The notes: generated by a model from the sequence alone, not told the origin. A DNA stretch of 64,000 bases from Patulibacter minatonensis DSM 18081 (GCF_000519325.1 NZ_KI912613.1:1775252-1839251), one strand, 5' to 3'; positions 8,231 to 20,218 are shown, counted from the stretch's first letter. Numbers and translations: made by a program.

Positions 8231-9319
8231 GTGGGTGAGCCCGTCGTACGGATCGCCGCGGTCCCCGCGGCCCATCCGTACGTCCGCGCCGTCCGGCCCC
8301 CCGAGCACGTCGTCCTCCCGGACCCTCCGGTCGCGGGCGCGCCACCGGGTCAGTGGTGGCCTCCGGCGGTGCTGACCGCGGCGTGGCTGCGCCGCAACGC
8401 CGCGTCGTTCGACCTCGTCCACGTGCACTTCGGGACCGAGAACACGCCCGTGCAGGAGCTGCGGGACGTCGTCCTGGCCCTCCGCGAGCTCGGCCGACCG
8501 CTGGTCCACACGGTCCACGACCTCGAGCTGCCGCACGCCGCGGACCCCGGGCTCCACCGCGCCCGGACCGCGCTTCTGGTCGACGCGGCGGACGAGCTCC
8601 TCACCCTGACCGAGCGCGCCGCCGACGCGGTGCACCGTCGTCACGGCCGGCGCCCCGTCGTCGTCCCGCACCCGCAGCTCGCGGCGGACGCCCAGGTCGT
8701 GGCCGCCGACCGCGAGCGGGTGCTGCGGCGTCGCCCGGACGGCCCGCGGGTGGGCGTCCACGTCCGCAGCCTGCGGGCGAACGTCCGGGCCGCCGCGTGG
8801 CTCGGCGCGCTCGCGGAGGCGGTGCGCACCCGCGGGGGCACCACGGTGGTGTTCGTCAACGACGACGTGCGCCCCGGGACCGCGGGCGGCGAGGAGCTCG
8901 CGGCCCTGACGGCGATCGCGCGACGGTGCCCCGTCGATCTGGTGCAGCGCCGACGTCCCGACGACGACGCGCTCGTGGCGGAGCTCTCGTCGCTCGACGT
9001 GTCGGTGCTGCCGTACACCCACGGCACCCACTCCGGGTGGCTCGAGCTGTGCTGGGACCTCGGGATCGGGACGCTGGTGCCCCCGTGCGGAGCCTTCGGC
9101 GACCAGCATCCGGGCTCCCCGACGGTGCAGCCGTTCGACCCGGCGCGGCCGAGGACGCTCGGGGACGCGCTGGACCGGCTGCGCGACGCCGGCCCGCCCC
9201 TCGATGCCGACCGGCGGCTCGCCGCGCGCCGGGCGGTCCGCGACGAGAACCACGCCGCCCACCGGGCTGCGTACCGTCGCGCGCTCGCGAGGTCTGCCGG
9301 CCGGGGCTCCGGCGCGTAG
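8231..9319 (+). CDS. Glycosyltransferase, GT-B fold
   Basis: 362 residues from GTG 8231. FDLVHVHFGTENTPVQEL and LVHTVHDLELPHAAD are typical N-terminal segments of GT4-type enzymes, as is DELLTLTERAADAVHRRHG. Later, VGVHVRSLRANVR, VLPYTHGTHSGWLELCWDLG and LVPPCGAFGDQHPG form the donor-side region. It is divergently transcribed from the WcbI/GT cluster and probably contributes to the same glycan. The start lies only about 55 bases from the WcbI-like gene start, so the two promoters must overlap. Confidence 0.78.
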   Translation: MGEPVVRIAAVPAAHPYVRAVRPPEHVVLPDPPVAGAPPGQWWPPAVLTAAWLRRNAASFDLVHVHFGTENTPVQELRDVVLALRELGRPLVHTVHDLELPHAADPGLHRARTALLVDAADELLTLTERAADAVHRRHGRRPVVVPHPQLAADAQVVAADRERVLRRRPDGPRVGVHVRSLRANVRAAAWLGALAEAVRTRGGTTVVFVNDDVRPGTAGGEELAALTAIARRCPVDLVQRRRPDDDALVAELSSLDVSVLPYTHGTHSGWLELCWDLGIGTLVPPCGAFGDQHPGSPTVQPFDPARPRTLGDALDRLRDAGPPLDADRRLAARRAVRDENHAAHRAAYRRALARSAGRGSGA

Positions 9320-9344
9320 CGCTCCGGCCGGGACGTCGAGGCGG

Positions 9345-10169
9345 TCAGCGCGACGCCGCGGACCCGCGGAACGGCACGGCGACCGACAGGGGGCCGCGCG
9401 GCGAGCCGGTCGTCCGGACCGTCATGCGCAGGGTCCCGCCGCGCGACGCCAGGCGGCGCGACACCGCGGACGTCAGGCGCGGGGTGATCGCCGTCGTGCG
9501 CCCGCGGGCGATCGTCGCGCGGACGGGCGCCCCGGCCCGACGGCCGCCGAGCGTCGTGGTCACCGTGACCCGGCAGGCGGTGTCCGAGACGACGGGGCAC
9601 GACACGCTCAGGCGGGCGCTCCGTCCGTCGCGGGCCGGCGTCGCGTCGGCGATCCGCGCGCGCATGACGGTCACCGGGTCGGGCGCGGGCGCGGTCGCGA
9701 GGGGCTTCGGCGGGTCGGCGAGCAGGTTCTGGGTCTGCGTCGGGATCTGGACGCCGCGGTCGACGAGGACGTTGGTGATCGTGCGCAGGACCGTCTGGAC
9801 GGTGACGCCCAGCGGTGCGGGCAGCCCGTCCTTCAGCACCTGCCCGAGCGCGTCGGACAGCTGCGTGAGCTGCGGCGTGGCGATCGTCGTCACGGCCACC
9901 AGCAGGCGGTGGACGGCCGTCCCGTCGACGAGGTCGCCGACCTGGATGCCGGTCAGGCCGGTCAGCAGCTGGCCGAGCGGCCCGGACTGCAGGGTCGCGA
10001 TCAGCGGGTCGAGGTCGACGAGCACGATCGACGCGGGCACCGCCGCCGGTGACGGCGCGGCGGCGGAGGCCACGGCGGCGGCCGGACCCGCGGCCGCGAC
10101 GGCGCCCGCGGAGAGGACGGAGACGGCGAGGAGCCCACGGCGGTGGGTCCGGTGACGACGGGGGGACAT
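9345..10169 (-). CDS. Secreted protein of unknown function
   Basis: 274 residues from ATG 10169; a longer open frame to 10316 looks non-coding. The N-terminus RRHRTHRRGLLAVSVLSAG followed by an Ala-rich stretch ending near AVASAAAPSPA is a signal peptide with an arginine pair, possibly Tat-type. The mature part has a helical segment (LIATLQSGPLGQLLTGLTG, LSDALGQVLKDGLP) and a C-terminal beta-rich, Ig-like region with two cysteines (LSVSCPVVSDTACRVTVTT). I recognise no family. It is probably exported; its role is unknown. Confidence 0.65.
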   Translation of the reverse strand: MSPRRHRTHRRGLLAVSVLSAGAVAAAGPAAAVASAAAPSPAAVPASIVLVDLDPLIATLQSGPLGQLLTGLTGIQVGDLVDGTAVHRLLVAVTTIATPQLTQLSDALGQVLKDGLPAPLGVTVQTVLRTITNVLVDRGVQIPTQTQNLLADPPKPLATAPAPDPVTVMRARIADATPARDGRSARLSVSCPVVSDTACRVTVTTTLGGRRAGAPVRATIARGRTTAITPRLTSAVSRRLASRGGTLRMTVRTTGSPRGPLSVAVPFRGSAASR

Positions 10170-10460
10170 CGGTGCTCCCGGGGGTTGGAGTGCGCGGACG
10201 CGGCGGGGCGGTGGGAGCGCGTTCCCGCGCCCCGGACTCCGACGGGCCGCTGGACGGTATCCGACGCCGGACGTGGGGACCGCGTACACGGACGAATTTC
10301 CGACCCGCGGTAGCAACGGGGTGGGTTCGGCCGTCCCGGAGCGCGGAGGTCCGGTCGTCGCAGGCGGGGCGCGGGATCTTCACCGGCGGATGGCACGCCC
10401 ACGCGGTCCGGAGCGCATAGGCTCGGTCGGGCCTCGTCACCGACCCCGCAGGACGACCCG
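10170..10460. other. Divergent intergenic region, no gene seen
   Basis: About 290 bases between the secreted-protein gene and the enolase-superfamily gene. It should contain both promoters. Short open frames here are GC-driven. I see no clear palindrome, terminator or RNA gene. Confidence 0.4.
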
Positions 10461-11507
10461 ATGACCGACCTCTGGACCGCCGTCAAGGACCTGCCGCTCA
10501 TGATCGAGTCGTCGGCGTACGAGGCCCTCGTCCCGCTCGGGCCGGTCGACATGGACGACCTGTCGACCACCCAGCTGTGCCTGCGTGGCCGCGGCGAGGA
10601 GGGGGTCGGGGAGCAGGTCGGCATGCCGGAGGCACAGGAGGAGCTGCGCACCAGCGCCTTCCCGCTGACCGGCGAGTGGGGGAGCCTCGAGGCGTTCCTC
10701 GACCACCTCGACACGATCGAGATGTGGGCGGAGGAGCCCGAGTTCGCGCTCGCCCGCAACTGGCGCCGGTGGACGTTCGAGTCCGCCGCGCTCGACCTCG
10801 CGCTGCGGCAGGCCGCCACGACCTTGGCGGAGGTCCTCGGACGCACGCCGCGGCCGGCCACGTTCGTGACCTCGTTCGGGCTCGGCGACCCACCGGACAT
10901 CGACAAGGTCGCCGCACGTCGTGCGCGGCACCCGACGGTCGGGTTCAAGCTCGACGTCGCACCGTCGTGGACGCAGGAGATCATGGACCGCGTCGCCGAC
11001 GTGGAGGGTGTCGCGACGATCGACTTCAAGGGCCAGTACGGCATCGAGGTCGAGGACGAGACGGCGCTGGTGGCGATGTACGAGCGCACGCTCGCGACGT
11101 TCCCCGACGCCGTCCTCGAGGACCCCCACGACCTCCCGGCGGTGCTGGAGCTGCTCCGCGGGTCCGAGGGCCGCGTCTCCTACGACGCGCCGATCACGAG
11201 CGTGGAGTCGATCGCCGCGACCGCGATCACCCCCCGGATCGTCAACGTCAAGCCGTGCCGCGTCGGGCGCCTGCCGGAGCTGAGCCGGCTGTACGCCCAC
11301 TGCGAGGCGGAGGGCGTCCGGATGTACAACGGCGGCATGGGCGAGCTCGGCGTCGGACGCGGTCAGGCCCAGCTCCTCGCGGCCCTCTTCCACCCGGACG
11401 AGTGGAACGACATCGCGCCGTCGGACTACAACCTCTCCGACCCGCCGGCCGGGCTGCCGGCGAGCCCGCTGGACCCCGCACCGGGGCCAGGGTTCCGGCG
11501 GGGGTGA
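10461..11507 (+). CDS. Enolase-superfamily enzyme (muconate-cycloisomerase/OSBS-like)
   Basis: 348 residues. The barrel motifs are visible in order: GFKLDVAPSW with the first basic residue, TIDFKGQYG, DAVLEDPHDL and YDAPITS as metal-ligand strands, then VNVKPCRVGRLPEL with the opposite lysine, and MYNGGMGELGVGRGQAQLLA. This pattern fits the MLE/OSBS subgroup, which abstracts a proton alpha to a carboxylate and coordinates Mg2+. The usual KxK is KLD here, so the catalytic acid/base set may differ. There are no menaquinone or aromatic-pathway genes nearby, so the substrate is open. Confidence 0.75.
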   Translation: MTDLWTAVKDLPLMIESSAYEALVPLGPVDMDDLSTTQLCLRGRGEEGVGEQVGMPEAQEELRTSAFPLTGEWGSLEAFLDHLDTIEMWAEEPEFALARNWRRWTFESAALDLALRQAATTLAEVLGRTPRPATFVTSFGLGDPPDIDKVAARRARHPTVGFKLDVAPSWTQEIMDRVADVEGVATIDFKGQYGIEVEDETALVAMYERTLATFPDAVLEDPHDLPAVLELLRGSEGRVSYDAPITSVESIAATAITPRIVNVKPCRVGRLPELSRLYAHCEAEGVRMYNGGMGELGVGRGQAQLLAALFHPDEWNDIAPSDYNLSDPPAGLPASPLDPAPGPGFRRG

Positions 11508-11600
11508 TCAGCGGGCACCCGGTCCCGGGATCCCGACGGGGCGGACGTCGTCGTTCGCGCCGGACGGCGCGAGGAGCGGCGGGACGTGTCGTCGCCGCGA

Positions 11601-12272
11601 TCACACCGAGGCGGTCGCGTACAGCACCCCGAAGACCAGCGCCGCCACCGACACCGTCGGGACGACCAGCGCCCCGTGCAGGCGGGCGAGCACCGGCCGG
11701 CCGAGCACCCAGGTCCAGCCGAGGGTGAGGAGGGCCATCGAGACCATCGTCGCCGGCGCGAACAGGAGGAGCGCCGCCAACGCCTCGCCGCGCGACGGGA
11801 GCAGCGCCAGGAGCAGCAGCGCGACGCCGCCGGTGCCGGCCAGGCCGTGGACGACCCCGACGCCGAAGGCCGTGCGGGGGCGGCGGACGCGACCGCCGTC
11901 GTCGTGGGTGCCGTGGGCGGCGGCCCGCCGCGCCGACGCCCACCGCACGAGCGCGAGGACCGCGAGCACGACGATCATCACCCCGACCGCCCGTTCGAGC
12001 AGGCCGCCGACGCCCTCGGGGACGTCCGCGCGGAGCAGGATCAGCGGGACCCCGGCGAGCAGGAGGACCGACGCGTGCCCCGCGCCCCAGGCGAGACCGA
12101 GGCCGGCGGCGCGGCGGCGGTCGGCCGGGTCCCCCGTCGCCAGCGGCGCCACGGCCGCGAGGTGGTCCGGGTCGGACGCGTGGCGCAGGCCGAGGAGGAG
12201 CGCGACGAGGAGGACGACGGGGAACGCGGCGCCGTCGGCGGCGTCGGTGAGCAGGCGATCGAGAGACTCCAC
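11601..12272 (-). CDS. NicO/UreH-type nickel transporter
   Basis: 223 residues with about six hydrophobic helices. LGLRHASDPDHLAAVAPL holds the HX4DH nickel-binding signature (H31, D36, H37), and HGLAGTGGVALLLLALL fits the second conserved helix of the HoxN/UreH group. A cytoplasmic loop contains HGTHDDGG. It is divergent from the urease operon starting at 12474, which supports a role in importing Ni2+ for urease maturation. It is shorter than HoxN-type permeases and nearer to UreH. Confidence 0.85.
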   Translation of the reverse strand: MESLDRLLTDAADGAAFPVVLLVALLLGLRHASDPDHLAAVAPLATGDPADRRRAAGLGLAWGAGHASVLLLAGVPLILLRADVPEGVGGLLERAVGVMIVVLAVLALVRWASARRAAAHGTHDDGGRVRRPRTAFGVGVVHGLAGTGGVALLLLALLPSRGEALAALLLFAPATMVSMALLTLGWTWVLGRPVLARLHGALVVPTVSVAALVFGVLYATASV

Positions 12273-12473
12273 GGGCGGTCCTCTGTCGGGTGGGCGCGGG
12301 CCGCAGGATCGTACGTCCGGTCCCGCGCCCCGCGTGGTCCCGGACTGTCCAGAACGGACGGCCGATGCCTGTACATCGCGCCACGGCCGCGGCCCGGGCG
12401 GCCGTTAGGGTGAGCCCCGGTCCGGTGTTCCGCCGACCACCCCCCGACTCCCGACCTCCTGCCCTCCGCGCCC

Positions 12474-12776
12474 ATGCGTCTCAGCCCCCGTGAGCAGGAG
12501 AAGCTGCTCGTCCACGTCGCCGCCGACGTCGCCCGACGACGCAGGGAGCGCGGCCTGCGCCTGAACCACCCGGAGGCGATCGCGCTGATCACCGCCGAGC
12601 TCCTCGAGGGCGCCCGCGACGGCCGCACGGTGTCCGAGCTGATGACGCTCGGCAAGCAAGTCCTGACCGCCGCGGAGGTCATGGACGGGGTGCCGGAGAT
12701 GATCCACGAGGTCCAGGTCGAGGCGACCTTCCCCGACGGCACGAAGCTCGTCACCGTCCACGACCCGATCGTCTGA
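12474..12776 (+). CDS. ureA: Urease gamma subunit
   Basis: 100 residues, the normal length of a separate gamma subunit. [34 protein letters not shown] and DGRTVSELM are near-invariant, as is the C-terminal [15 protein letters not shown]. It packs with beta and alpha subunits in the cytoplasmic enzyme that hydrolyses urea to ammonia and carbon dioxide. It is the first gene of ureABCFGD, with nine bases to ureB. No strong Shine-Dalgarno is visible before the ATG. Confidence 0.97.
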   Translation: MRLSPREQEKLLVHVAADVARRRRERGLRLNHPEAIALITAELLEGARDGRTVSELMTLGKQVLTAAEVMDGVPEMIHEVQVEATFPDGTKLVTVHDPIV

Positions 12777-12785
12777 GGTGCAGCC

Positions 12786-13195
12786 GTGACCGACCTCGTC
12801 CCCGGCGAGATCCTGACCGCGGAGGGCGACGTCCCGCTCCTCCCCGACCGTCCACGGACGACCGTCCGCGTCGTCTCGACGGGCGACCGGCCGATCCAGG
12901 TCGGCAGCCACTTCCACCTCTTCGAGGCCAACCCGGCCCTGCGCTTCGACCGCGGCGCCACGTACGGGACACGCCTCGCGATCCCGGCCGGCACCGCCGT
13001 CCGCTTCGAGCCGGGCGAGGTCCGCGAGGTCGAGGTCGTCCCGTTCGGCGGGGCCCGGGTGGTGCACGGCTTCCACGGGCTCGTCGAGGGGCCGCTCGAC
13101 GCACCGGGTGCGCGCGAGGCGGCGCTCGGGCGCCTGGCGGCCGCGGGCTTCCTGGACGACGGGCCCGCCGGCACCACGACCGGGGACCCCGTCGC

Positions 13196-13199
<4 letters not shown>
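12786..13199 (+). CDS. ureB: Urease beta subunit
   Basis: 137 residues from GTG 12786. [15 protein letters not shown], then [18 protein letters not shown] and [20 protein letters not shown], are the conserved jelly-roll segments of the beta chain. The C-terminal 30 residues ([20 protein letters not shown] and on) extend past the usual core, as in some actinobacteria. The stop overlaps the ureC start (ATGA), so subunits are translationally coupled. Confidence 0.97.
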
Positions 13200-14905
<1,706 letters not shown>

Positions 14906-14937
14906 ATGGACGGTCCCACGATCCCGGCGACGCGCCA

Positions 14938-15618
14938 GTGACCGCGCAGACCCGTCTCCTGCAGCTCGCCGACAGCGCGTTCCCGACGGGGGCGTTCGCG
15001 CACTCGCTGGGCCTCGAGGCCGAGCACGCCGCCGGGGGCCTGCGGGACGAGCACGACCTCGAGCGACTGCTCGTGCGCCAGCTCGGCGGCCTCGCGACCG
15101 GCGACCTCGTGGCCGTGCGGGCGGCGCACGGCCACGCCGCCGTCCCCGACCTCGGCGCGCTGGTCCTGCTCGACCACGAGGTGGACGCCACGCGCCCGAC
15201 GCGGGAGACCCGGGAGGCGTCGCGCGCAACCGGCGAGCGGTTCCTCCTCGCCGCGGCCGGCCTGCTGGACGACGCGGTCCTCTCCGCGCTCGCCGCGGCG
15301 GTCCGCGCCCGCGAGTCGCCGGGCACCCTGCCGGTCGCGTGGGGCGTCGCATGCGCCGGCCTGCTCCTCGACGCCCCGGACGCGGTGCGGTCGCACGCCT
15401 TCACCGCGCTCTCGGCGCTCGCCGCCGCCGGCCAGCGGCTCGTGCCGCTCGGGGGCGTCGCCACGCAGCGCGCCCTCTGGAGCGCCGCCGCCGCGATCGA
15501 CGACGCCGTCCGCACGAGCGGCACGGTCGACCCGTCCGAGCTCTGCTCGTTCGTCCCCGAGCTCGACGTCCGCTCCGCCCAGCACGAGCGCCAACGCGTC
15601 CGCCTCTTCATCTCCTGA
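14938..15618 (+). CDS. ureF: Urease accessory protein UreF
   Basis: 226 residues from GTG 14938. An open frame continues upstream inside ureC but is not coding. [21 protein letters not shown] is the UreF N-terminal signature, followed by [15 protein letters not shown] and [12 protein letters not shown]. The protein is all helical and acts with UreD and UreG as the apo-urease activation complex; UreF gates GTP hydrolysis by UreG. It sits in the ureABCFGD order also used by mycobacteria. Confidence 0.93.
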   Translation: MTAQTRLLQLADSAFPTGAFAHSLGLEAEHAAGGLRDEHDLERLLVRQLGGLATGDLVAVRAAHGHAAVPDLGALVLLDHEVDATRPTRETREASRATGERFLLAAAGLLDDAVLSALAAAVRARESPGTLPVAWGVACAGLLLDAPDAVRSHAFTALSALAAAGQRLVPLGGVATQRALWSAAAAIDDAVRTSGTVDPSELCSFVPELDVRSAQHERQRVRLFIS

Positions 15619-15635
15619 CCCGACCGAGGATCGCC

Positions 15636-16433
15636 ATGCACGACCCGAGCCAGATGCAGTTCGCCGCCTATCCCGTCCGCCGCAACGGGACGACGATGCG
15701 GATCGGCGTGGGCGGTCCCGTCGGCTCCGGCAAGACCGCGCTGGTCACCGAGCTCTGCCGCCGGCTCGCCGGACGCTTCCCGATCTGCGTCGTCACGAAC
15801 GACATCTACACGCGGGAGGACGCCGAGGCGCTGCTGCGCGCCGAGGTGCTCGAGGCCGAGCGGATCGTCGGCGTCGAGACCGGCGGCTGTCCGCACACCG
15901 CGATCCGCGACGACATCTCGATGAACGCCCGCGCGATCGAGGACCTCGAGGACCGCTTCCCCGACACGAAGCTCGTGCTGGTGGAGTCCGGCGGCGACAA
16001 CCTGGCCGCGAACTTCAGTCCCGAGCTCGTCGACTGCGCGATCTACGTCATCGACGTGGCCGGCGGGGACGACGTCCCCCGCAAGGGCGGGCCCGGGCTG
16101 ACGCGGTCGGAGCTCCTCGTGATCAACAAGGTCGACCTGGCGCCGCTGGTCGGCTCCGACGTCCCGATGATGGTCCGCGACGCCGACGCCCTGCGCGCGG
16201 GCGCCCCGACGCTCGCGGTCTCGGTGATGCACGGGGACGGGTTCGACGACGTCGTCGACTGGGTGATCGGCGTCGCCGAGCGCGGCGAGTGGACGGCGGC
16301 GACGTCGACCGCGCGCGAGGACCACCACCACCGGGCGCCGGACGACGGGCCGGCCCCGGCCGCCCACCGCGCGGCCCGGTCCGCGGACCACGCGCACGAC
16401 CACGGACACGGTCATTCGCACGATCACGCCTGA
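15636..16433 (+). CDS. ureG: Urease accessory GTPase UreG with C-terminal His-rich tail
   Basis: 265 residues from ATG 15636. The P-loop GPVGSGKT is at residues 27-34; [44 protein letters not shown] and [11 protein letters not shown] (guanine specificity) are all intact. It delivers Ni2+ using GTP energy. Unusually, about 35 residues after the GTPase core carry a His-rich tail (DHHHRAP, later [15 protein letters not shown]). Many UreG proteins carry such a tract at the N-terminus, while UreE usually supplies nickel storage. No ureE is present here, so the tail may take over that job. Confidence 0.95.
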   Translation: MHDPSQMQFAAYPVRRNGTTMRIGVGGPVGSGKTALVTELCRRLAGRFPICVVTNDIYTREDAEALLRAEVLEAERIVGVETGGCPHTAIRDDISMNARAIEDLEDRFPDTKLVLVESGGDNLAANFSPELVDCAIYVIDVAGGDDVPRKGGPGLTRSELLVINKVDLAPLVGSDVPMMVRDADALRAGAPTLAVSVMHGDGFDDVVDWVIGVAERGEWTAATSTAREDHHHRAPDDGPAPAAHRAARSADHAHDHGHGHSHDHA

Positions 16434-16459
16434 CGACCGGCCCGTCGCCGGGCCGGTCG
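16434..16459. terminator. Stem-loop between ureG and ureD
   Basis: Starts right after the ureG stop: 11-base perfect arms CGACCGGCCCG / CGGGCCGGTCG with loop TCGC. There is no T-run and ureD follows, so it may attenuate rather than end transcription. It lies in the open frame upstream of the first ordinary ureD start. Confidence 0.55.
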
Positions 16460-16581
16460 ACGGTGCGGTCACGGAGCGGCGACGATCGGCGGGGCCGGCG
16501 TCGCCGACCCACCGCCATGGTCGCCTCGCGATCGCGCTGGCCCGGCGCGGCGACCGCACGGTCGTCGCGGACCAGGACGTC

Positions 16582-17379
16582 GTGTTCCCGTCCGGGACGG
16601 TGCGGATCACCGACGTCGACGGCCACGGGGTGGGCGAGCTGCAGCTCACGAACCCGTCGGGCGGGCTCCTCGCCGGGGACCGCATGGAGACCGTGCTCGA
16701 CGCCGGCCCGGGCGTCCGGGCGTCGGTCGTCACCCAGGGCGCGAACCGCGTCTGCGGCACCGCCCCGGGGCTCGCGCCCGAGACGACCGTCCTCGACGGC
16801 GCGCTGACCGTGCGCGAGGGGGCCGCGGTCGAGTGGGCGCCCCACCACCTCGTCCCGTACGCCCGGGCCGACGTCCACCAGCGGACGACGGTCGACGTCG
16901 CGCCCGACGCCGGCCTGCTGCTCTGGGAGGGCCTCGCCTGCGGGCGCAGCGGCCGCGGCGAGCGCTTCGCGTGGGCGCGGGTCGACACCCGCCTGCGGAT
17001 CGTCCGCGACGGCCGGCCGCTGCTGCTCGACGGTGCGGTCCTCGGACCCGGTGGCGAGCCGTTCGACGGCGCCGACCTCGTGGCCACGCTGGTCGTCGTG
17101 CTGCCGGAGGGCGGCGTCGCCACGATCGCACCGCAGCGCACCTGCACGTCCGCTCCGGCACCCGCCACCACGACCGCCCCGGCGCTCGCGGGTGCGGCCC
17201 ACGCGGCGCTGCAGCGCGTCCCGGGGGCCCTGGCCGGCGCCTCCGCGCCCGACGACCACCTCCTCGTCGCCCGGGTCCTGGCCCGCGACGCGGTCGCGCT
17301 CTACGCGGCGCTCGACGCCGTCCGGCGGATCGCCCGCCCCGCGATCGGCCTGGGCCCCGCGGGTCGGGTCGTCACCTGA
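16582..17379 (+). CDS. ureD: Urease accessory protein UreD (start uncertain)
   Basis: 265 residues from GTG 16582. TNPSGGLLAGDRMETVLDAG, VTQGANRVCG and VEWAPHHLVPYARADVHQRT are the conserved core of UreD/UreH scaffold proteins, which bind apo-urease and recruit UreF-UreG. Family-like sequence continues upstream in the same frame (HGRLAIALARRGDRTVVADQ, from about 16516), yet no ATG, GTG or TTG exists in that frame back to the stop at 16264. ATT 16414, ATC 16423 and CTG 16537 are the only near-cognate codons. Either a non-standard start is used, or the N-terminus is shortened, or there is a sequence error. Confidence 0.85.
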   Translation: MFPSGTVRITDVDGHGVGELQLTNPSGGLLAGDRMETVLDAGPGVRASVVTQGANRVCGTAPGLAPETTVLDGALTVREGAAVEWAPHHLVPYARADVHQRTTVDVAPDAGLLLWEGLACGRSGRGERFAWARVDTRLRIVRDGRPLLLDGAVLGPGGEPFDGADLVATLVVVLPEGGVATIAPQRTCTSAPAPATTTAPALAGAAHAALQRVPGALAGASAPDDHLLVARVLARDAVALYAALDAVRRIARPAIGLGPAGRVVT

Positions 17380-17391
17380 CCGGCGCGCCGG
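17380..17391. terminator. Short palindrome after ureD
   Basis: CCGGCGCGCCGG directly follows the ureD stop codon. It is a possible end-of-operon hairpin; it has no T-run and a short stem, so the call is weak. Confidence 0.3.
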
Positions 17392-17395
17392 ACGC

Positions 17396-17638
17396 TCACC
17401 CGACCCTTCGGCCGCAGTTCGGCCGCAGGAGGACGCTGATGCGCTCGGAGAATCGACCCGGCTCCTCGCGCCGGGTCAGCAGCTCGCCCGCCAGGGCCCG
17501 CGCATCGAGACGCGCCTTCCGCGCCGCCGGGAGATCGCCGTGCATCGCGCAACGACGCGCCTTCGCGCGCATCGCCCTGCAGCGCGCCTCGTGCACCGGC
17601 ACGACCCTGGTCCTCGGAGGTGCCAACAGCCCCATCAT
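17396..17638 (-). CDS. Small hypothetical protein
   Basis: An 80-residue frame from ATG 17638 with an AGGA upstream, only 11 bases beyond the stop of the ferredoxin reductase gene. The sequence is basic and helical (HEARCRAMRAKARRCAMHG, then AARKARLDARALAGELLTR) with two Cys-containing MRAKARRC-type segments, ending RPNCGRRVG. I recognise no family. Placement suggests it is the last gene of the nitronate monooxygenase/reductase operon, but coding is not certain. Confidence 0.4.
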   Translation of the reverse strand: MMGLLAPPRTRVVPVHEARCRAMRAKARRCAMHGDLPAARKARLDARALAGELLTRREEPGRFSERISVLLRPNCGRRVG

Positions 17639-17649
17639 CGCGCCGGTCC

Positions 17650-19089
17650 TCAGCTCGTGGCGTCGGCGGTCTGGTGGGCGATCTTGGTCATCTCGTCGGT
17701 GTCGACGAGCTTGACGCGGGGCCGGCCCTGGGGTTCGCCAAGGGCCCGTTCGTGGGCGTCGATGCGCTGCCAGCCCGGGTAGTCGACGTGGTCGGGGACC
17801 CGCTCGGCGATCAGGTCGGCGATGTCGCTCTGGTCGGTGGGGGTCGGGAGCTTGCCGGCCTGGTGGTCGGCGGCGAGTTCGGCGATCGTGTCGTTGGCGC
17901 ACTTCTTGTTCGTGCCGATGATCCCGGAGGGGCCGCGTTTGATCCAGCCGGCGGTGTAGAGGCCGGGGATCGGGTCGCCGGTCTGCAGGTCGATGACGCG
18001 GCCGTCGAGGTTGTTGATCGTGGCGCGCTGCTCGTCGAACGGCACCCCGGGGAGGGGCCGGCCGCGGTAGCCGATGGAGCGCAGGACGAGGCCGGTCTGG
18101 ATCGTCTCGGTCTCGGTGGTGGGGCGGGCGGAGAGCCAGCCGTCGTCGTCGGCGACGAGTTCGTTCTTGACCAGCTCGATGCCCTCCACGCGGTCGGTGC
18201 CGATGAGCTTCACGGGGGAGGCGAGGAAGCGGAGGATCACACGGCGCTTCTTGCCCGTGGGGGTGCGGGTGGAGTATTCGGTGGCGATGTCGACGTTCTT
18301 CTGCTCGCGGGCGTCGGCGCCGTCGCGGTTCAGCCAGTTCTTGGAGCCCTCGTCGAGGTCGACGTCCTCCGGGGACACGATGATGTCGGCGTCCTCGAGC
18401 TCGCCGAGCTCGCGGAGCTCGGGGTTGGTGAACGCTGCTTGCGCGAGACCACGGCGACCGATCACGACGATCTCCTCGATCTCGGATTCCGCGAGTGCCT
18501 GGATGGCGTGGTCGGCGGTGTCGGTCACGGCCAGCTCGCCGGGGGTGAGGGCGAGCATGCGGGCGACGTCGACGGCGACGTTGCCGTTGCCGATCACGAC
18601 CGCGCGCTTCGAACTGAGGTCGAAGGTGAGGTCCTTGGCGTCGGGGTGGCCGTTGTACCAGGCGACGAAGTCGGTGGCCGCGACCGATCCGGGGAGGTCC
18701 TCGCCGGGGATCCCGAGACGTCGGTCGTGCGACGCGCCGGTGGTGTAGATCACGGCGTCGTAGCGGGCAGTGAGCTCGTCGTGCTGGACGTCCTGGCCGA
18801 TCTCGACACCACCGAAGTAGCGGAAGCCGTCCTTGGCCGCGACCTTGTCGTAGACCTTGATGACGGACTTGATCTTCGGGTGGTCCGGCGCGACGCCGAA
18901 CCGCACGAGGCCGTAGGGGGTCGGGAGGCGGTCGAAGAGGTCGACCCGGACCTCACCCTCGATCGCCTTGCCCGACAACAGCTGCGCGGCGGCGTAGAAC
19001 CCCGCCGGACCGGCACCGATCACGGCGAACTTCAAAGGACGGGCGCCCGATCCGTCGGTGCCCCGGTCGACCGAACCCTCCTGGGGCAC
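17650..19089 (-). CDS. FprA-type ferredoxin-NADP+ reductase (copy 1)
   Basis: 479 residues of the adrenodoxin-reductase/FprA family. FAVIGAGPAGFYAAAQLL binds FAD, VVIGNGNVAVDVARMLAL is the NADPH Rossmann motif, IGRRGLAQAAFTNPELREL follows, and GWIKRGPSGIIGTNKKCA closes the FAD site. It moves electrons from NADPH to a ferredoxin. It follows the nitronate monooxygenase gene with four bases between them, so the two are one transcript from the promoter carrying the site at 20122. Copies 2 and 3 are at 34496 and 46233. Confidence 0.92.
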   Translation of the reverse strand: MPQEGSVDRGTDGSGARPLKFAVIGAGPAGFYAAAQLLSGKAIEGEVRVDLFDRLPTPYGLVRFGVAPDHPKIKSVIKVYDKVAAKDGFRYFGGVEIGQDVQHDELTARYDAVIYTTGASHDRRLGIPGEDLPGSVAATDFVAWYNGHPDAKDLTFDLSSKRAVVIGNGNVAVDVARMLALTPGELAVTDTADHAIQALAESEIEEIVVIGRRGLAQAAFTNPELRELGELEDADIIVSPEDVDLDEGSKNWLNRDGADAREQKNVDIATEYSTRTPTGKKRRVILRFLASPVKLIGTDRVEGIELVKNELVADDDGWLSARPTTETETIQTGLVLRSIGYRGRPLPGVPFDEQRATINNLDGRVIDLQTGDPIPGLYTAGWIKRGPSGIIGTNKKCANDTIAELAADHQAGKLPTPTDQSDIADLIAERVPDHVDYPGWQRIDAHERALGEPQGRPRVKLVDTDEMTKIAHQTADATS

Positions 19090-19092
19090 GAC

Positions 19093-20136
<1,044 letters not shown>

Positions 20137-20218
20137 GATCGCGCCACGCTAGCGCACCGATAGCGCCCCATCCAGCAATGCCCGAGACCGAGAAATGCCC
20201 ACCCGGTGCTCCCTCGTA

